From contig BSBK01008847.1 in the NCBI GenBank assembly GCA_027943335.1, positions 62,001 through 126,000 of the forward strand: a stretch of 64,000 nucleotides of DNA, given 5' to 3'. Both the position numbers and the translations under genes were made by a program. The notes beneath the pieces are model-generated. The model saw only the letters and a program-made list of their open reading frames with translations, made no database searches and had not been told where the DNA came from. The stretch comes from Chamaecyparis obtusa. Taxonomy: Eukaryota; Streptophyta; Pinopsida; Cupressales; Cupressaceae. The stretch's first letter is position 1, and every line of letters begins with the position of its first letter. Of the stretch, positions 23,652-35,989 are shown in pieces.

Positions 23652-24852
23652 TCTAATAGGTTCAAACTAGATTTCAACTCTCCTGTTAGGACCAACCTAG
23701 GTTCCTAACTCACTAACTCCCTAATTCCTTGATTAGGGCTTCCACAAGGTGCTTCCTTGCCTCTTAGGAATTACTCAATGTACTTAATCAGATCAAACTA
23801 CTCCCACTCTTCTAGGTGACCTATCAATGTTCAAATGTACCTTCCCTTCTCATGCTCACTTCCATCTAACCGAGTGTACTCAACCTCCTAAAAAAGTTTT
23901 TATCTTGTAGGGGTGTGGAGGTAGTCAAATTCATCCCATTAACCAATTCTTGATACATTTTGTCCATGTCAATCCATCTTTCCTTTACCAATCTTACAAA
24001 TTGATTTATCTAGGCCTTGTAACCCTTGAGCCCGTAATTAGGTCTCCTAATCTGGGTTTTTAGGATTTCTTGAAAAATGTTCCTTAAGGACCTAACAAAA
24101 AAATTATGGATTCATCATTCAATTAGGAAACCCTAAGATATTTTGTGGGTCTTGGGTCCCTAAGCCTCCGTATAGTACCCTAACCAAACTATAAGGATTT
24201 GATGAGGGTTTTAATGGATTCTAGGAGCTCACTGTTCATTGAAAGGGAATGATTTCCAAATGGAGTGGCCAAGTCTCTATCTCTTCACTAGGACTCTATC
24301 TCATCGTGTTACACATCTCCAATGCCTTGGATTCAATTTTCAAAGTCACCCCTGCAAGTAAACTTACGAACAACTTCCTTGTTCCTAGTCAGGCGTTCAC
24401 TGAGCTCACCTAGGGAAAGGTCACAAATATATCATAACACTTATTCAGGCCTCCTTATTTCTTATGTACACTCTAAATGGGATCCACTTCCATGTCCCAA
24501 AATTCCATTATGAACACACTGTGTGATTTTATAGGGGAGCCATTTTTTAGACTATTCCTATGTACATGCCAGTGAACTGGCAGGAACCAAACAATAAACA
24601 AAGAACTTACACAACTAATAAAAAACACACACTCCTATATAGAAATGAAGAAAAAATAATAACACTCTAATTTCTTCAATAAATATACTAATCTATTCCA
24701 TTAGATCCTATTCATGCTAAGAAACAACACACTGTGCCCTTAACTATATGTGACAATTTTTTATTGCTTAATGCAAGTAATTGCAAAAGTTCTCCAACCT
24801 CAGTATTTGAGGTTTTAAAGGCTTAAATATATTTCCCATTTGTGTAGGTGGT
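23652..24852 (-). repeat. 5' LTR of the chromovirus, truncated
   Basis: Colinear with 17521-18727. Homology stops abruptly after TGTGTAGGTGG at 24842-24852, where unrelated LTR sequence begins. About 450 bp of its outer end are missing. Confidence 0.85.
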
Positions 24853-25710
24853 GTGTGTGTGAGTTATACACCTTCATGAAATAACAAGTTTAAAAATGAA
24901 TTTACACTAATTAGAGCAAACTAATCTAGATAATGCACAAATTAAGCTAAATATCTCATGGTTCTCTAAATTGAAGTGGTAAATGAGGCTCTCAGCTACA
25001 AATCCTCACTAGTGACACTCTAATTACGAGAATTGAACTAAGAATGATAAGAAAACTAGATTAATCTATCAAATTCTAGCTCTATTAGATAAAGAATCTA
25101 CAAATGATCAAGCAATTTAAGCTAATTAGCAATGAAAATTGATAAGTGAGTGGTGTGGATGCAAATTTCAAGAGCTTTGCTACAATTCAAAGATATGGAG
25201 TGGATGATTAATGCCTTAAAATGCTTTCTACTTATAGGATTTTCCCAAGGGTAGGGGGTAGAGTGAGTTAATCATGGTTATGCTTGGGTAAGGTCAATTG
25301 GCTTTGCTTTGTCCATAAATGGGGGGACAAGGAGGGGACAATCATTTAAATGGTCTCAAAAGGCTAGATCATTTCAACAAAAGTGAGTGATTTGTGTCCA
25401 TTTTGTCTCCAATTTGCTTTGTTGAGGAAAATTATGATTTTATTAATTAATTAAAGTAATTAAATTTAGTCATGAAGGGTAAGATGTTCATTTTGATTTT
25501 TCATTCCAACAACTATGTCATTAATTGAATTTAATCAATTTCGTAGTGTTTTTCCCCTTTTCAAGCTTTATTTAATCATTTAATCATTTAATTGAATTTT
25601 CCTTTGATTTGAATTGCCTTTGTTCCATTTGTTAATTTTTCGTGCTATTTTGATGATTTGATTGCACCTTTTGATTGATTTAAGCTTTTTGCCAATTTTT
25701 CATGTCTACA
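24853..25710 (-). repeat. LTR (3' LTR of a minus-oriented element)
   Basis: On the minus strand it starts TGTAGACATGAAAAATTGGC, directly preceded by a purine tract. It ends at the edge of the truncated chromovirus LTR. The motif AGGCTCTCAGCTAC near 24988 resembles motifs in the LTRs at 32.7-34.1 and 34.8-35.9 kb, suggesting related families rather than a matching pair. Confidence 0.6.
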
Positions 25711-25726
25711 AATGCCCCTCTTTGAG
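25711..25726 (-). other. Polypurine tract
   Basis: Minus-strand CTCAAAGAGGGGCATT abuts the TGTAGACATG LTR start, as expected for a 3' LTR boundary. Confidence 0.65.
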
Positions 25727-25739
25727 TCGATGCGCGAAG

Positions 25740-26560
25740 AACACCGATTCAAAGATTCCCTTGGTATAATGATCTGATTTTGTTCTGGTTCTGTGATTCC
25801 TTGATACCTCTAATAGTTGGTACGATGATATGATACTGTCTCTAATAGTGATGTACCTCTGATGATGGTGCTGATATGATTTCGATGCCTCTGATATGAT
25901 ATGGGTCTTGGTTTGATGATAGGTCTTGGGTTCACTGATAAAGGTCCTGGGTTCACTAATTGCTGATATGTTGATAGGTTTGATATGATAGCAGATTTGA
26001 TATGATAGCAGGTCCGATACTGATTTGTCTCTTGATATGAAACTGATATGATAGGATACTGATATGATAACCTAATATGATATGCCCCACTGATAAATGT
26101 TTTTGATGTGATGCCAATTTGATACTTTGATGCCCCCTCAGAAATAAAACATATTGATTCCTTGATTTGAAAGATTTTGATTTATTGGTCCAATATGTTT
26201 TCATTTCTGAAAAAATATTGATGATATGCCATGACTTGCAATTTGCATATCCAAGATAGATAGGTCTGTTGTAGTTAAGCGAAACAAGTGATTAAGATAT
26301 CAGGATAATGGTACCAATGAATGTGATTTGTCAATCTGATAGGATAGTTCTGATAGGTAGGATACTGCTGCTTCGTTCTCAGGATACAGAGACACGAACA
26401 AATGGTACTAGGTGTGATTGCTTGGTACTTTGATAGGATTGATTGATGTAAAATGACTCACTGATATAGAATACTGATATGATTCCCTTGATTTGTGAAA
26501 CAGGTACATTTCTGTAAATGATATATATACAGACCTTAGCTTTCTTGGATATTTGGATTT
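25740..26560. repeat. Degenerate GATATGAT-rich region
   Basis: Dense irregular repetition of TGATATGAT, TTTGATATGATAG and GGTCTTGGGTTCACTGAT words, most regular at 25855-26090. It is internal sequence of the LTR element upstream of its PPT. Confidence 0.75.
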
Positions 26561-28664
26561 TACGTCATGGTTTGACCCAGCTAGAGTATAGGTTATTGAG
26601 ATGATTAATTATGGAGCTCCTTCAGTTTGTTGATATTGTATCATGTATCAGTTATTGATCGGGAATTGGATGTATCACTTTGATGACATTGTATCTTTGA
26701 TTAGACAAACTTCATGGATCCTTGATGTTATGGACACTTTATCATGATTTATGGACTTCCCTTGATTCTTTGATTGAACCCCCATTTTATGATTGATCAA
26801 GGTTTTGATTGAATGAACCCCTTTTCCCATGGAAAAATACTTCAAACAAAAAAGGCACATGCAATTAATCTAACATGATAATGCAATGCATCTAAGTGTC
26901 ACTAGCTTTTAGCAAATAAATGCCTTGAGGATAAATTTTCATCATTGAGCATTTTGGGACCGGAAAGTCGATACAATCACCACTGTCCACTGACATGATG
27001 ATATGAATACCGCTTTTATCGCATTTTGTAACCTCCTTTTTGAACTAGTACAACCCACACTAGTCGAATAAACCAACTATGAGAGTATGAATACCAGGTT
27101 TTATCAGATTCAATGTTTCATAAACAAACAAAGGTCAACCCTCCACCCTATATGAAAGTCCTCGATGGTTCTTTGATGACCACGTCATTAGAAAAATTCA
27201 CATAAGTTGTTGGATATCCCTCAAGACAGTCACTCAAAGGCAAGAAAAATATCATGTCTCCATCATCGCCAATCTAGTCGAAACATCATCGATTAGCTAA
27301 AAAGATGTGATAAAAGTCAATGTAAGTAAAGATCATCAAAAGAAAGCTTCAAGTGTTTTGCATTGTTTCATGATTTTCAAAAAGCATTTCCAAGCATTCT
27401 GATCTTTTAAATGTTGTGTCAATTTTTAATCCTGAATAATAAATTCAATGAAGGCTCATGGATCAAGTTGTGGTATTCAAAATTCTTGGTTAGTGAACAA
27501 TGATATCCATCAAAGGTTCACGAAAATCTTCTTCTCTTCTGAAATTCTGATCTCTTTCTCTGATGTGACTAAATGTTGCACTTTTGAAGCCGTTTGAGTT
27601 TAATGCATTACTTCATGTGAATCGATGCCTGTTTGTTAAAATATGCTGATTAAGATCAAATGCCCCTAATTGGATAGGAAACATGTTGGACTTGGGAAAA
27701 CTCCCAAAATATTACAAAAACTCAGTTCATGCCAGATGTAGCTCAAAGCACTTTATGCTAGAAATTACCAACTCTCGAACAAGATCACCTTGGTTTGCCC
27801 CCAATGTCTAGCAAGATATAGAACATGAATGATGGATTTGCAAGCTGATGGATTAGAGATGGAAAGGCCATGATGGATGAAGCATGCAAATGTGACCCGT
27901 AGGACTATCTCCTCAAGATTACCCAAGCTAAGGAAAAAATGATATCTCAATATAGGCCAATGATGTGGTGCTGGATAGCATATGGAAGCCAATGATGCGG
28001 TGCTAGATAGCCTATAGGATAACAATCTGCTATCATGAAAATGAGGGATCCAAAAGAAGTGGACATGTCAAGAAGTTTTTGATAACATTTTTTTTTTGTA
28101 CTTTAAGTTCTTCATTTTGATCAAGACCAAGGGGTCAATTTGGGTAAGATGTGGACAAGATAACACAATCCGGGTAAAGGGATGATGCAGGTCTTATGAA
28201 TGGATGTTTTGGGATTATGGAAAGACTGTCAAGGAATAATGAAGGTGAATTTGGGATAAGCAAGATCATGATAGGGTAACATGGATGCAACAAGTACATA
28301 AGCTGATGGAAAGATATAACAGATGTCAAGATACTTGATGCTCATGGATCTTGTCAAGATGAAGGTGAGAGAGGGAATATGGATGCAAGTGAGATAAATG
28401 ATAGGAATATGGAAGATAGCATGTATGAAACTTGTTGCCAAGTGTAGAGTGCAAGAAGGAAGAATTACGCATGAAACCTGTTTCCCAGGTTTTCATCATG
28501 GTACTTGTCTAAGGTGCCACAAGAAGTGGTTTTCACCCTAGGGTAGATTTATTTCTTTTTATTTTTGCTACCAAGGTGCCTACTTCTAGGTTTTCACCAA
28601 GGAACTTTTTCTCTTTTTTCATTTTTTTCTTTTTTTCTTTATTTTTTTCTTTTTTTGTATTTTC
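26561..28664 (-). other. Internal sequence of the pol-less LTR element
   Basis: No retroviral domain recognised in either strand. A short duplication (GCCAATGATG-GGTGCT-GATAGC) occurs at 27957 and 27993. The minus strand has an A-rich tract at 28610-28665, next to repeated phrases such as GGTGAAAACCT (about 28575) and GATGAAAACCTGG (about 28490). These are the opposite strand of CCAGGTTTTCATC-like words. Confidence 0.5.
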
Positions 28665-30946
28665 TCAATATCGAAATCTTTGGACAATGCTCCTCTGAAA
28701 GATATGTTGTAATAAACCATGGGTATGACTAGGATGCTCAAAGATATTGATAAGAGGGATGGAAGTATGGAAAGTATGCATTAGAAAATGAGTGTGAGGA
28801 TAAGAAGAAGGTATGTTGCAGATGGGAATGTTGGCAAGATCAACTTTGACACACTTTGAAGAGTGGTGGAATAATGGAGGAATGATAGATGGAGGTAAGG
28901 GTCCTTTTGAGGTAGTGGATTTTGGGATGTAGGAAGATGAAGGATGTTTGTAAGGAGGTGGAATGGAAGCCTTTGGAAGCTTGAATGTCAATTTTCATTC
29001 TTCTTTTGTGTAAAAGTCCTTCAAAAGTGACTTGGGAATCCACATAGTCTTTGATTTTTCTTTTTGCTTGGTGGACCTTTGCGGCCTTTCAGATATTTCA
29101 TTTTTTTTACGGACCTTTGTGGTCTTTTGGATATTTCATTTTTATTTTCATTCACATGTCGATTAGATGAGACATTGTGATTTTTATCCACATATGGATT
29201 CTTTGATTCATGATTTTTATGTTGCACATCAACATTGCTTCCAAAAGACTTAGGAATTGTGGATGAATAGGAATAATATGGAGGGTTCATGTGGATTGGT
29301 GTTTGGACATTCTTCAAGTATGGGTGCCCCTGTTGATCTTGATACATGGTAGGGTAAGTGAATGGATAGTTAGGGATGATAGGAATAGAGGATGGAAGAA
29401 TCTATGGACCTAATATGGATGGAAGGGATGAAGACTTTTGTTTTGGGATATAGGAACCCAAAATGGATTTGGAGGATAGTGGAGATATATGGTTGCGTTT
29501 GAATGGAGGGATATAAGGTGTGCAAGGGATATCAATATCTTTGGAAGGAGCTGCATTTCTAAGGTTCTCATCTTTAAGATTTATCTTTATACCAATAGGC
29601 TCATGAGTAGCTTTGATATGAACACATTTGATAGGATCAACTGAAGCTTGAAGGGATTTATTACCATGCACGGGATTTGGAAGAATGATGGTTTCTTGAG
29701 GTGAACATGGATGAATATGACAAGGAAATAATGGGATACTTCGATCTTGACAAGGATCTTCGAATGGTGTAGAGAGTGTATCTTGCTCTTGATTTTCAAT
29801 ATGCTAATTAGAAATTGTGGAAGGGATATCTTGATCTTTCTTGGGAAGTGGAGAAAGGATGAAACTTGGAAGGGTACTTTGTTCTTGGAATGGAAGGACA
29901 TCATCTTGGAAGACATGAAAGGATGCAAGGGGATCATCACAAGGTTCTATGGATATGGGACCTTCATCAAATATGGGAGGAGATTGTATATAATCTTGAT
30001 CTTGATCTTTATCAATATTTGTTTCTTTTCTCTTCGGATTATCCTCTTGACATGGAACCACTTCTAAGGACAAGGTAGATGTTTGGATATGTGTGCAAGA
30101 TGTTTGGAGGAATGATGTAGGATCCTTTTGAATGGGTATAATAGGAATTGAAGCACTTGAAGCCTTGGGGTCCAAGATCTTTGAAGCATGGAAAAGGTCT
30201 GCAACAAGATGTAAGTTCACTTGGGTTTCTTTTAGAGGTAGCCCTTGAGGGTAGACATATTCAATGGGAAAAGTGTCATCATTAGGCTCATTCTTTGATG
30301 GAGGAATTTTGGATAATTGTGGATCTTTGGGAGATGAAGAAAAGATGAAAGGAATGCTAGCTATGGGAGGATCTTTGCTAGATAGAGGTTCATGAGATGG
30401 ATGAAGGATGAAAGGCATACAAGTCATGGGAGAAACCTTGCTAGGTAGAGGTTTGAGAGATGGACGGAGGATGAAAGGATTACTCTTGCTATATGGAGGT
30501 TTATGCATTAGATCTTGCTTGAGAGCGGTATTTTTCACTCCATAGTCTTTATTATCTTGATCACAAATAGGTTGATTATGCAATTTCCTTTGATCCAAGA
30601 TAAGTTTGTCACTCTTAAATGCTTCTTTTTGTGAGGAGGATGAAGATACGGATGGCCCATCATCATAGAGAAAAGGACACCTTGATATTAACAATGACTT
30701 TTTAGATGATATCTCTTTTTGTTTTTCCTCACTCTCCCACAAGTTTGATGTGTCAAAATCATGAGGAAGCTTAAATCTTGATTGAGCTAACTTCATGAAG
30801 TATGCTTCTTTATTCCTCTCAAAAACTAATTGTACCATTTCCATAAACATGGGATCTTGGAGTGCTTCTGAAACTTCTTCTTTAGATACTTCATCATTTG
30901 GATTCCAATGGAGATTTTGATCTTGACTTCGATAGTTATGCTCCAT
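28665..30946 (-). pseudogene. Proline-rich ORF of the LTR element
   Basis: An open frame of 380 codons (30946-29804) starts MEHNYRSQD. An acidic/helical N-terminus includes 'EVSEALQDPMFMEMVQLVFE', followed by Ser/Pro-rich sequence with repeats built on 'PFILxPSxxPLxSK' (three copies around residues 160-215). The remaining coding-like sequence down to about 28665 is Pro/Ser/His/Lys-rich and split by stops and frame changes ('PYIPPFKRNHISPLSSK' near 29480, 'KGRKGPPSKKKNQR' near 29050). No zinc knuckle, protease or RT motif is visible. Its place after the 5' leader suggests a gag-position protein, but I do not recognise the family. It could also be a sequence captured by the element. Confidence 0.5.
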
Positions 30947-32700
30947 AATATGGTTGATTTGTTTCCCAAATAAACTTCCTTCATGAATTTCAATCCGGTT
31001 GGGTTGGTTTGGAATGGGTAAATGGTATTGATCAATTTTTTAAGATTTAAAATTTTAATTGTATTTTGATAAAATACTTTGGAACTTCTTGTTTGAAAAG
31101 TTGAAGACAATCGCAACACACACATCAATAGTTCACCATATCCCTAGATCACTCTAATGTGTATATTCTCGAATGTGTCCACGGGTTTGATCATAAGAAA
31201 GACTTCCAAGCAAGCTACCTAGCACAAATTTGGCTTTTAAATAGCTCTATTAGGTAGTTTTTGCTATTTTTACCATTTTGTAGTGTGGATTCCGTTCAAA
31301 ATGGATTTCAACCATTCATCCCCCAAGTATGTTAAGGGGCTTCCCACACGCACCGAAGTACAATTTTGCACAATCCGTTAGGACTACGAGAGGAAGTTCA
31401 AAAGGGCTAAAATCCTTTTGTCATGCACCCCATTAAGGATACACGCGTTTTTTTTATAGTGGGTCAGATTCTTGCGGCAACGACAAGTGTATCCCACTTT
31501 GGGCTGTCCCTCTCACCGACCCTTTAAGGAAATCTCGGGAGGCGAACCCACTAAGTTTTAAACATGTTCATTTGAAAGCATGTAAAGTGGATTTGGTACA
31601 GCAAGTTTGGGAATTTGATTCACTCAAAGAGTGAAGAGCATATCCCTATTGCCTTTCCCTTATCCCAAACACTTACAATCATAATTTTTGTTCTTTTTCA
31701 ACTCTGTGACAAAGGAGTTCTTAGAATTGAAATGTTTGTTCTTTTCCCTTAATGATTAATCTATGTTCATAACTTTGAAATTGCCACAAGCTAAGGGAAT
31801 TTTGCAAGCTTGTTAAGAGAAATACCTCAAATTTCAACAGTCATAGACAAGGATTATGAAGTGAGAAAGAACTTGGACTTTTGGAACTTTGTCTCTAAGA
31901 AGAAGCAAAAAAAGTGATAAAAGTGAAGTGCACCTAGCACGAATCATCGAGAGTAAGGTTAGAACAGCCAAGATGTGACTATCATGTCACAAGGTACAAG
32001 AGAATGGTAGGAAAGGACAAATAACAGAGAGACAATGTGAGTTTAAGTAGTAATCACGTGGTTCTCAGCCTGAGACATCTAATTTTAGGTAGTGGACAAT
32101 AGGAGAATAGGTAGACGGACCCCAGACAAAAACCAGATCAGATAGAAAAGCGACTAACTAACAAGAATAAGCTCAGTGTTTTGAAAATCAGGGGACGGTA
32201 TCACGTGAGGAAATGCAGTCCTACGCAAGGAAATGTTGTCTCACACGAGGAAATGCACAGAAAGCTTAAATCTCGCGTGAGAAAAGAATAAAGTTTGATA
32301 GTTTTGGCATGATTTTCGAGGCAGGAATAGATGTCGAGACACAACGCTGGCTGTTCTTTGACAGAATATCCAATTTTCAAACAGTTCAAATCAGCAACAC
32401 AACTTCTACATGCATCAACAGATTCTATCGTAATCAGGCACATAAAACAACAATCAGGGATTTCAAGCAAATAGTGTCTTCAAACAATGAGTAAGGGACA
32501 AAGCAACCTTGTGCATGAATAAGAATATGTGACATAGTATTCTATTCCCTAAGAGTGATACTTGTGTATGTTCTCAAAGTGTTTTGCAATCACGCACATA
32601 GTCCTAGAAAAATAAAAAGTTGGTTGCACTATGGTTCGTAGTAATGGTTTGACTCTGCAACTTTTGTAATCTCAAGAGGGCGAACTCCAATCCATGCGCA
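30947..32700 (-). other. 5' leader region of the LTR element
   Basis: Non-coding by eye. It carries a cluster of GAGGAAATG/AAGGAAATG words preceded by CACGTG, CGCA or CACAC at 32205-32265 that resembles a second cluster near 34580-34680. G+C is locally higher at 31420-31560. Confidence 0.45.
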
Positions 32701-34105
32701 CGGGGGTTTTGACACATTCTGAGAATTTAATCAATTGGAGATACTGAGATCTGATAGCCTAACAAGAAACTACACCCGTGGAGATTTCTTCCACAAGGAC
32801 ATTTATATAGTGAATGCTGCTACCACGGCAAAAATGGCTATTACCACTTGAGGTTTCATCCACATGGTTTACCCAACAAAGAGAATATCCACTACAGTTA
32901 ACCCTCTCCAATAAGGAGACTCACAAAGAGGACCACATGGGGGCTTAGTTCAAATTCAAGGATCTGAGTTTCTGATACTACCAAAAAAGGAGTAGAGCAT
33001 AATCCTCTAGCCTCTTCACCTCACCCAGACATAGCAGACAGATTCATTGACATGCTAAATTGAAACCACCTCACCAAGGTTTGTATGTCAACAACAATGG
33101 CTACCAATCTCTCTAAGTGGGACTTGTACACACTAAAAAGTGCACTTCTATGAACCATTACATGCAAGGTTGCTCAAGAATGAGGCCTCACAAAGCGGCT
33201 CATAGCTCTCTATGCATGGAGTTGCAAGATTGAAAATTGCTCTCAGCTAGAGCTATGAACTCATGACCTTGCTAGTCAACCATACAATGAGAGATTCAAA
33301 TCCAAAGACAAGGGCAAGAATGCCAATATCCCCAAATTGAATCAAAGTATGCAAATGCAATGCAAACTAATATGAATATGCAAGATTAATCTACCAAAAT
33401 GAAAGTACAATGCAACTAATCTATGAAAAGAAATAGCAATGGATTACAAATCCCCTAATTAAGGTATGTGAAGCTAATCTATTGCATAAAAGGAGATCTA
33501 CACTAAGAATGCCATTATCATGCAACTAAGAAAGGAAACATGAACTAGATGATGCAATGAAGCAAGTCTTCAATGTCTTCAAACTCCAAATGCACCTAAA
33601 ACCTGCAGCACAACATTAGCATAAAACAAGTGGATGCAAATGAAGGAGAGAGCTCTCCTTTTATAAGAAATGAGGTGAAATGGACCATGGAGATTAAGAG
33701 GCAAAAAGTCTTAATCAGCGGTGGAGCTTGAAAGAGGAGCAATCCATGTGCACAAGTATCCTCCAATGAGAGTGAAGTGTTGACTTTTGAGCCTCATGTG
33801 AGACAAAAAGTGCCTTTTTCCTTTTTGTAAAATAGGAATAATATTTTATTTGTGCAACTTAGGATAAGAGGAAAGTGGGGGCTTTTTATTTAATCAAAAG
33901 GGGAGGAAATATTCCTTTTAATCAAATAAAGACTTAAGATAAATGGTTAGCCCATAGGATAAAAATCTAATATATGATCGAAATTAGGATTTGATCAAGA
34001 GATTGATATTGTTGAAGATATTGATTTACTGATAAAATTGATTCAGGGTTTATAAATTGAATAAATGGGGCCCAAAGTCTACGTGACCATTTTAGGGTGC
34101 ATACA
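32700..34105 (-). repeat. Internal LTR-like block
   Basis: On the minus strand it begins TGTATGCACCCTAAAATGG (34105 leftward), similar in layout to the neighbouring LTR starts. It has a TATA-like TATAAAAGG (plus CCTTTTATA near 33657). The motif ATTGCTCTCAGCTAGAG near 33236 is shared in diverged form with the other two LTRs. The left boundary is uncertain. It may be the 5' LTR of an inner element or a solo LTR. Confidence 0.45.
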
Positions 34106-34790
34106 GGACTAAGAGAGAACGTACCACCAAAGATTAAAGACAAAAGCCAAGTAAGACCGTGAGGTAATATCAACCCCTTCCCTACCTACAAGGGGTTCTA
34201 TCGTCAAGAAGAGCTTCACATGCAAAACAAGCGAATGAAGCCCACTCTCTCAAGAATGCCACAAATAGTGTTTATAGGGCCTATTTACTATGTGAAAAAG
34301 ATATGTGGAAAGTGAATCTAGATTTTTTTTAGAGCCCAAAATCAAAGTGTGATTTATCAAAGTAGGAACACTCAAGCCAAATATATGAGAGATTCATTTT
34401 AATGTCCAAAATCAAAGTGTTATAGAGATTATAGAAACTCACCTTAGGTCCAAAGCTCTGCAATCTAGTATTACGTTGTCTCTAGAAAAGGAAGAATCAA
34501 GAAAACCACAGCAAACAGAAAACGTCAAGAGATAAACAAACTGAAAGTACAAATTTGCAAGATTTAGGTCTCCGGATGCAAAATCTCACATGAGCAGGTA
34601 TGCAGTCCCACATGAGAAAACACTTTTTGCGCGAGGAAATGCCAGAGCCAACAAAACTTCATGCGATACAATGAGAATCTTTGCGCGAGATTCCATACAG
34701 GGATGTACGGACAGTGCAGACATAATGCAAGATTTTGTCAGAAATTTTAAAATATGATAAAATATGATGAAGCCAGAAATTGATTTTCTG
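34106..34790 (-). other. Leader fragment of the outer LTR element
   Basis: Lies between the internal LTR-like block and the PBS. It contains a GCGCGAGGAAATGCC cluster related to that at 32205-32265, and a T-rich/AAATATGATAAAATATGATG stretch near 34750. No gene. Confidence 0.45.
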
Positions 34791-34807
34791 CCCCACGGTG
34801 GGCGCCA
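34791..34807 (-). other. Primer-binding site
   Basis: Minus-strand TGGCGCCCACCGTGGGG lies four bases inside the LTR edge at 34812. TGGCGCC-type sites are common in plant gypsy-like and non-autonomous LTR elements. I did not assign the tRNA. Confidence 0.75.
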
Positions 34808-34811
34808 AAAA

Positions 34812-35924
34812 TGTATGAACTAAATATGGGCCTCTGATTTAGCTCCACACTTCAACATAGTCATTGTTCACCAACTGCAACCAAGAATGATTATCAGATT
34901 ATTCATCTCGCCTATATGGATGATTTGACATGTTGCCTTCTATCTAGGTAGGGTTTGAAATTTGCTCTCAGAATCGAGAGTCCTGCAACCATAGACTGAC
35001 ACTAGAATGAAGGATTTGATTAGCAAATGCAGTTTTAATCTAGAAATGAATATGCAAGATTAATCTAAATGAGTATGCAATTAATCTAGAAATGATGAAA
35101 TTAATCTAAGAATGATGGAAGCAAACTAAATTAAGAAAATAAAGTGCTTCATTAAGCTAAACATGATATATTAATCTAAAAATGAAGATTATGCTAAGAA
35201 ATGAAAGTTTGAATGCAATGAGTTCTAGAGACAATGCGACAACACTTCGTTGCTCGAAAATTTGGGATCCTTTGAATGAGAAAAGAGGGTTCTTTTATAG
35301 AATCTCAGGTTCAATCAACGGTTGAGATTGAATCAGACGAACAGTGGATATTGAATGAGATATCAGTTCAGAATAGAAAGTTTCCAACAGAGAGGCAATC
35401 AACTGCTTGTTTTTGTTTGTTTTAAAGTTGTTATTCCTCTTTCTGATTTTCAATTAAATCAAAGTTTCCTTTTTTGAACTGAAGAGAAGATTTTGTAGAG
35501 AATATTTGATTAAATAAATACAATAATGCCTTATAAGTGGATTTTCTCAATTATTTGAATAATTAAATTCAATTTTTAACATGAGGATATTTATTTAAAA
35601 CCAAATATTTATTTAATTCCTTTTTCATGTATTTTAGCTAAAGAGGATGGATTTAATTTAATTAAAGTGCTAGGACTTTATAATTAAATTAATTGATCAT
35701 AGGATTTATTTAGCTAATTTGTATTCGATATTTAGGAATTAAATATGTCATGTGATTGATGCAGATTTAGGGTTTTCTGCATTTGACACTAAGTCAAGTA
35801 AAGTCAATCAGAAGACAGAATTGTCTAGTACAATAGGGCTTTGATGATTTAGAAATTTGATAGAATGAGACTAAATGCAACAAAATTGGTTAGGATATCA
35901 AGATGCCAATTTTGGGGCATTACA
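34812..35924 (-). repeat. 5' LTR of the outer minus-oriented element
   Basis: About 1113 bp. On its own strand it starts TGTAATGCCCCAAAATTGGC and ends AGTTCATACA beside the PBS. It contains a TATA-like TATAAAAGAACC (plus near 35291-35302) with transcribed-looking sequence toward the PBS. No clear full-length partner LTR is in the window; 24853-25710 is only loosely similar. Confidence 0.7.
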
Positions 35925-35989
35925 TCTATCTCAGGTTCACCAAAATGTAAGATATAAAAATATATATAAAGATATATTTTTATATCTAT

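Larger units (their letters stand above)
17521..24852 (-). mobile_element. Chromodomain Ty3/gypsy retrotransposon, minus strand
   Basis: On the minus strand the order is truncated 5' LTR (24852-23652), PBS, gag, protease, RT, RNase H, integrase, chromodomain, PPT and complete 3' LTR (19179-17521). The LTRs align over about 1200 bp with the same motifs in order ('AACCTAGGTTCCTAACTCAC', 'TTCTAGGTGACCTATCAATG') and many differences, so the insertion is old. It interrupts the CACTA transposase; AGTAA at 17516-17520 would be the left target duplication, but the right one is lost because the 5' LTR is truncated. Domain order RT-RH-IN-chromodomain marks a chromovirus. Confidence 0.9.
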
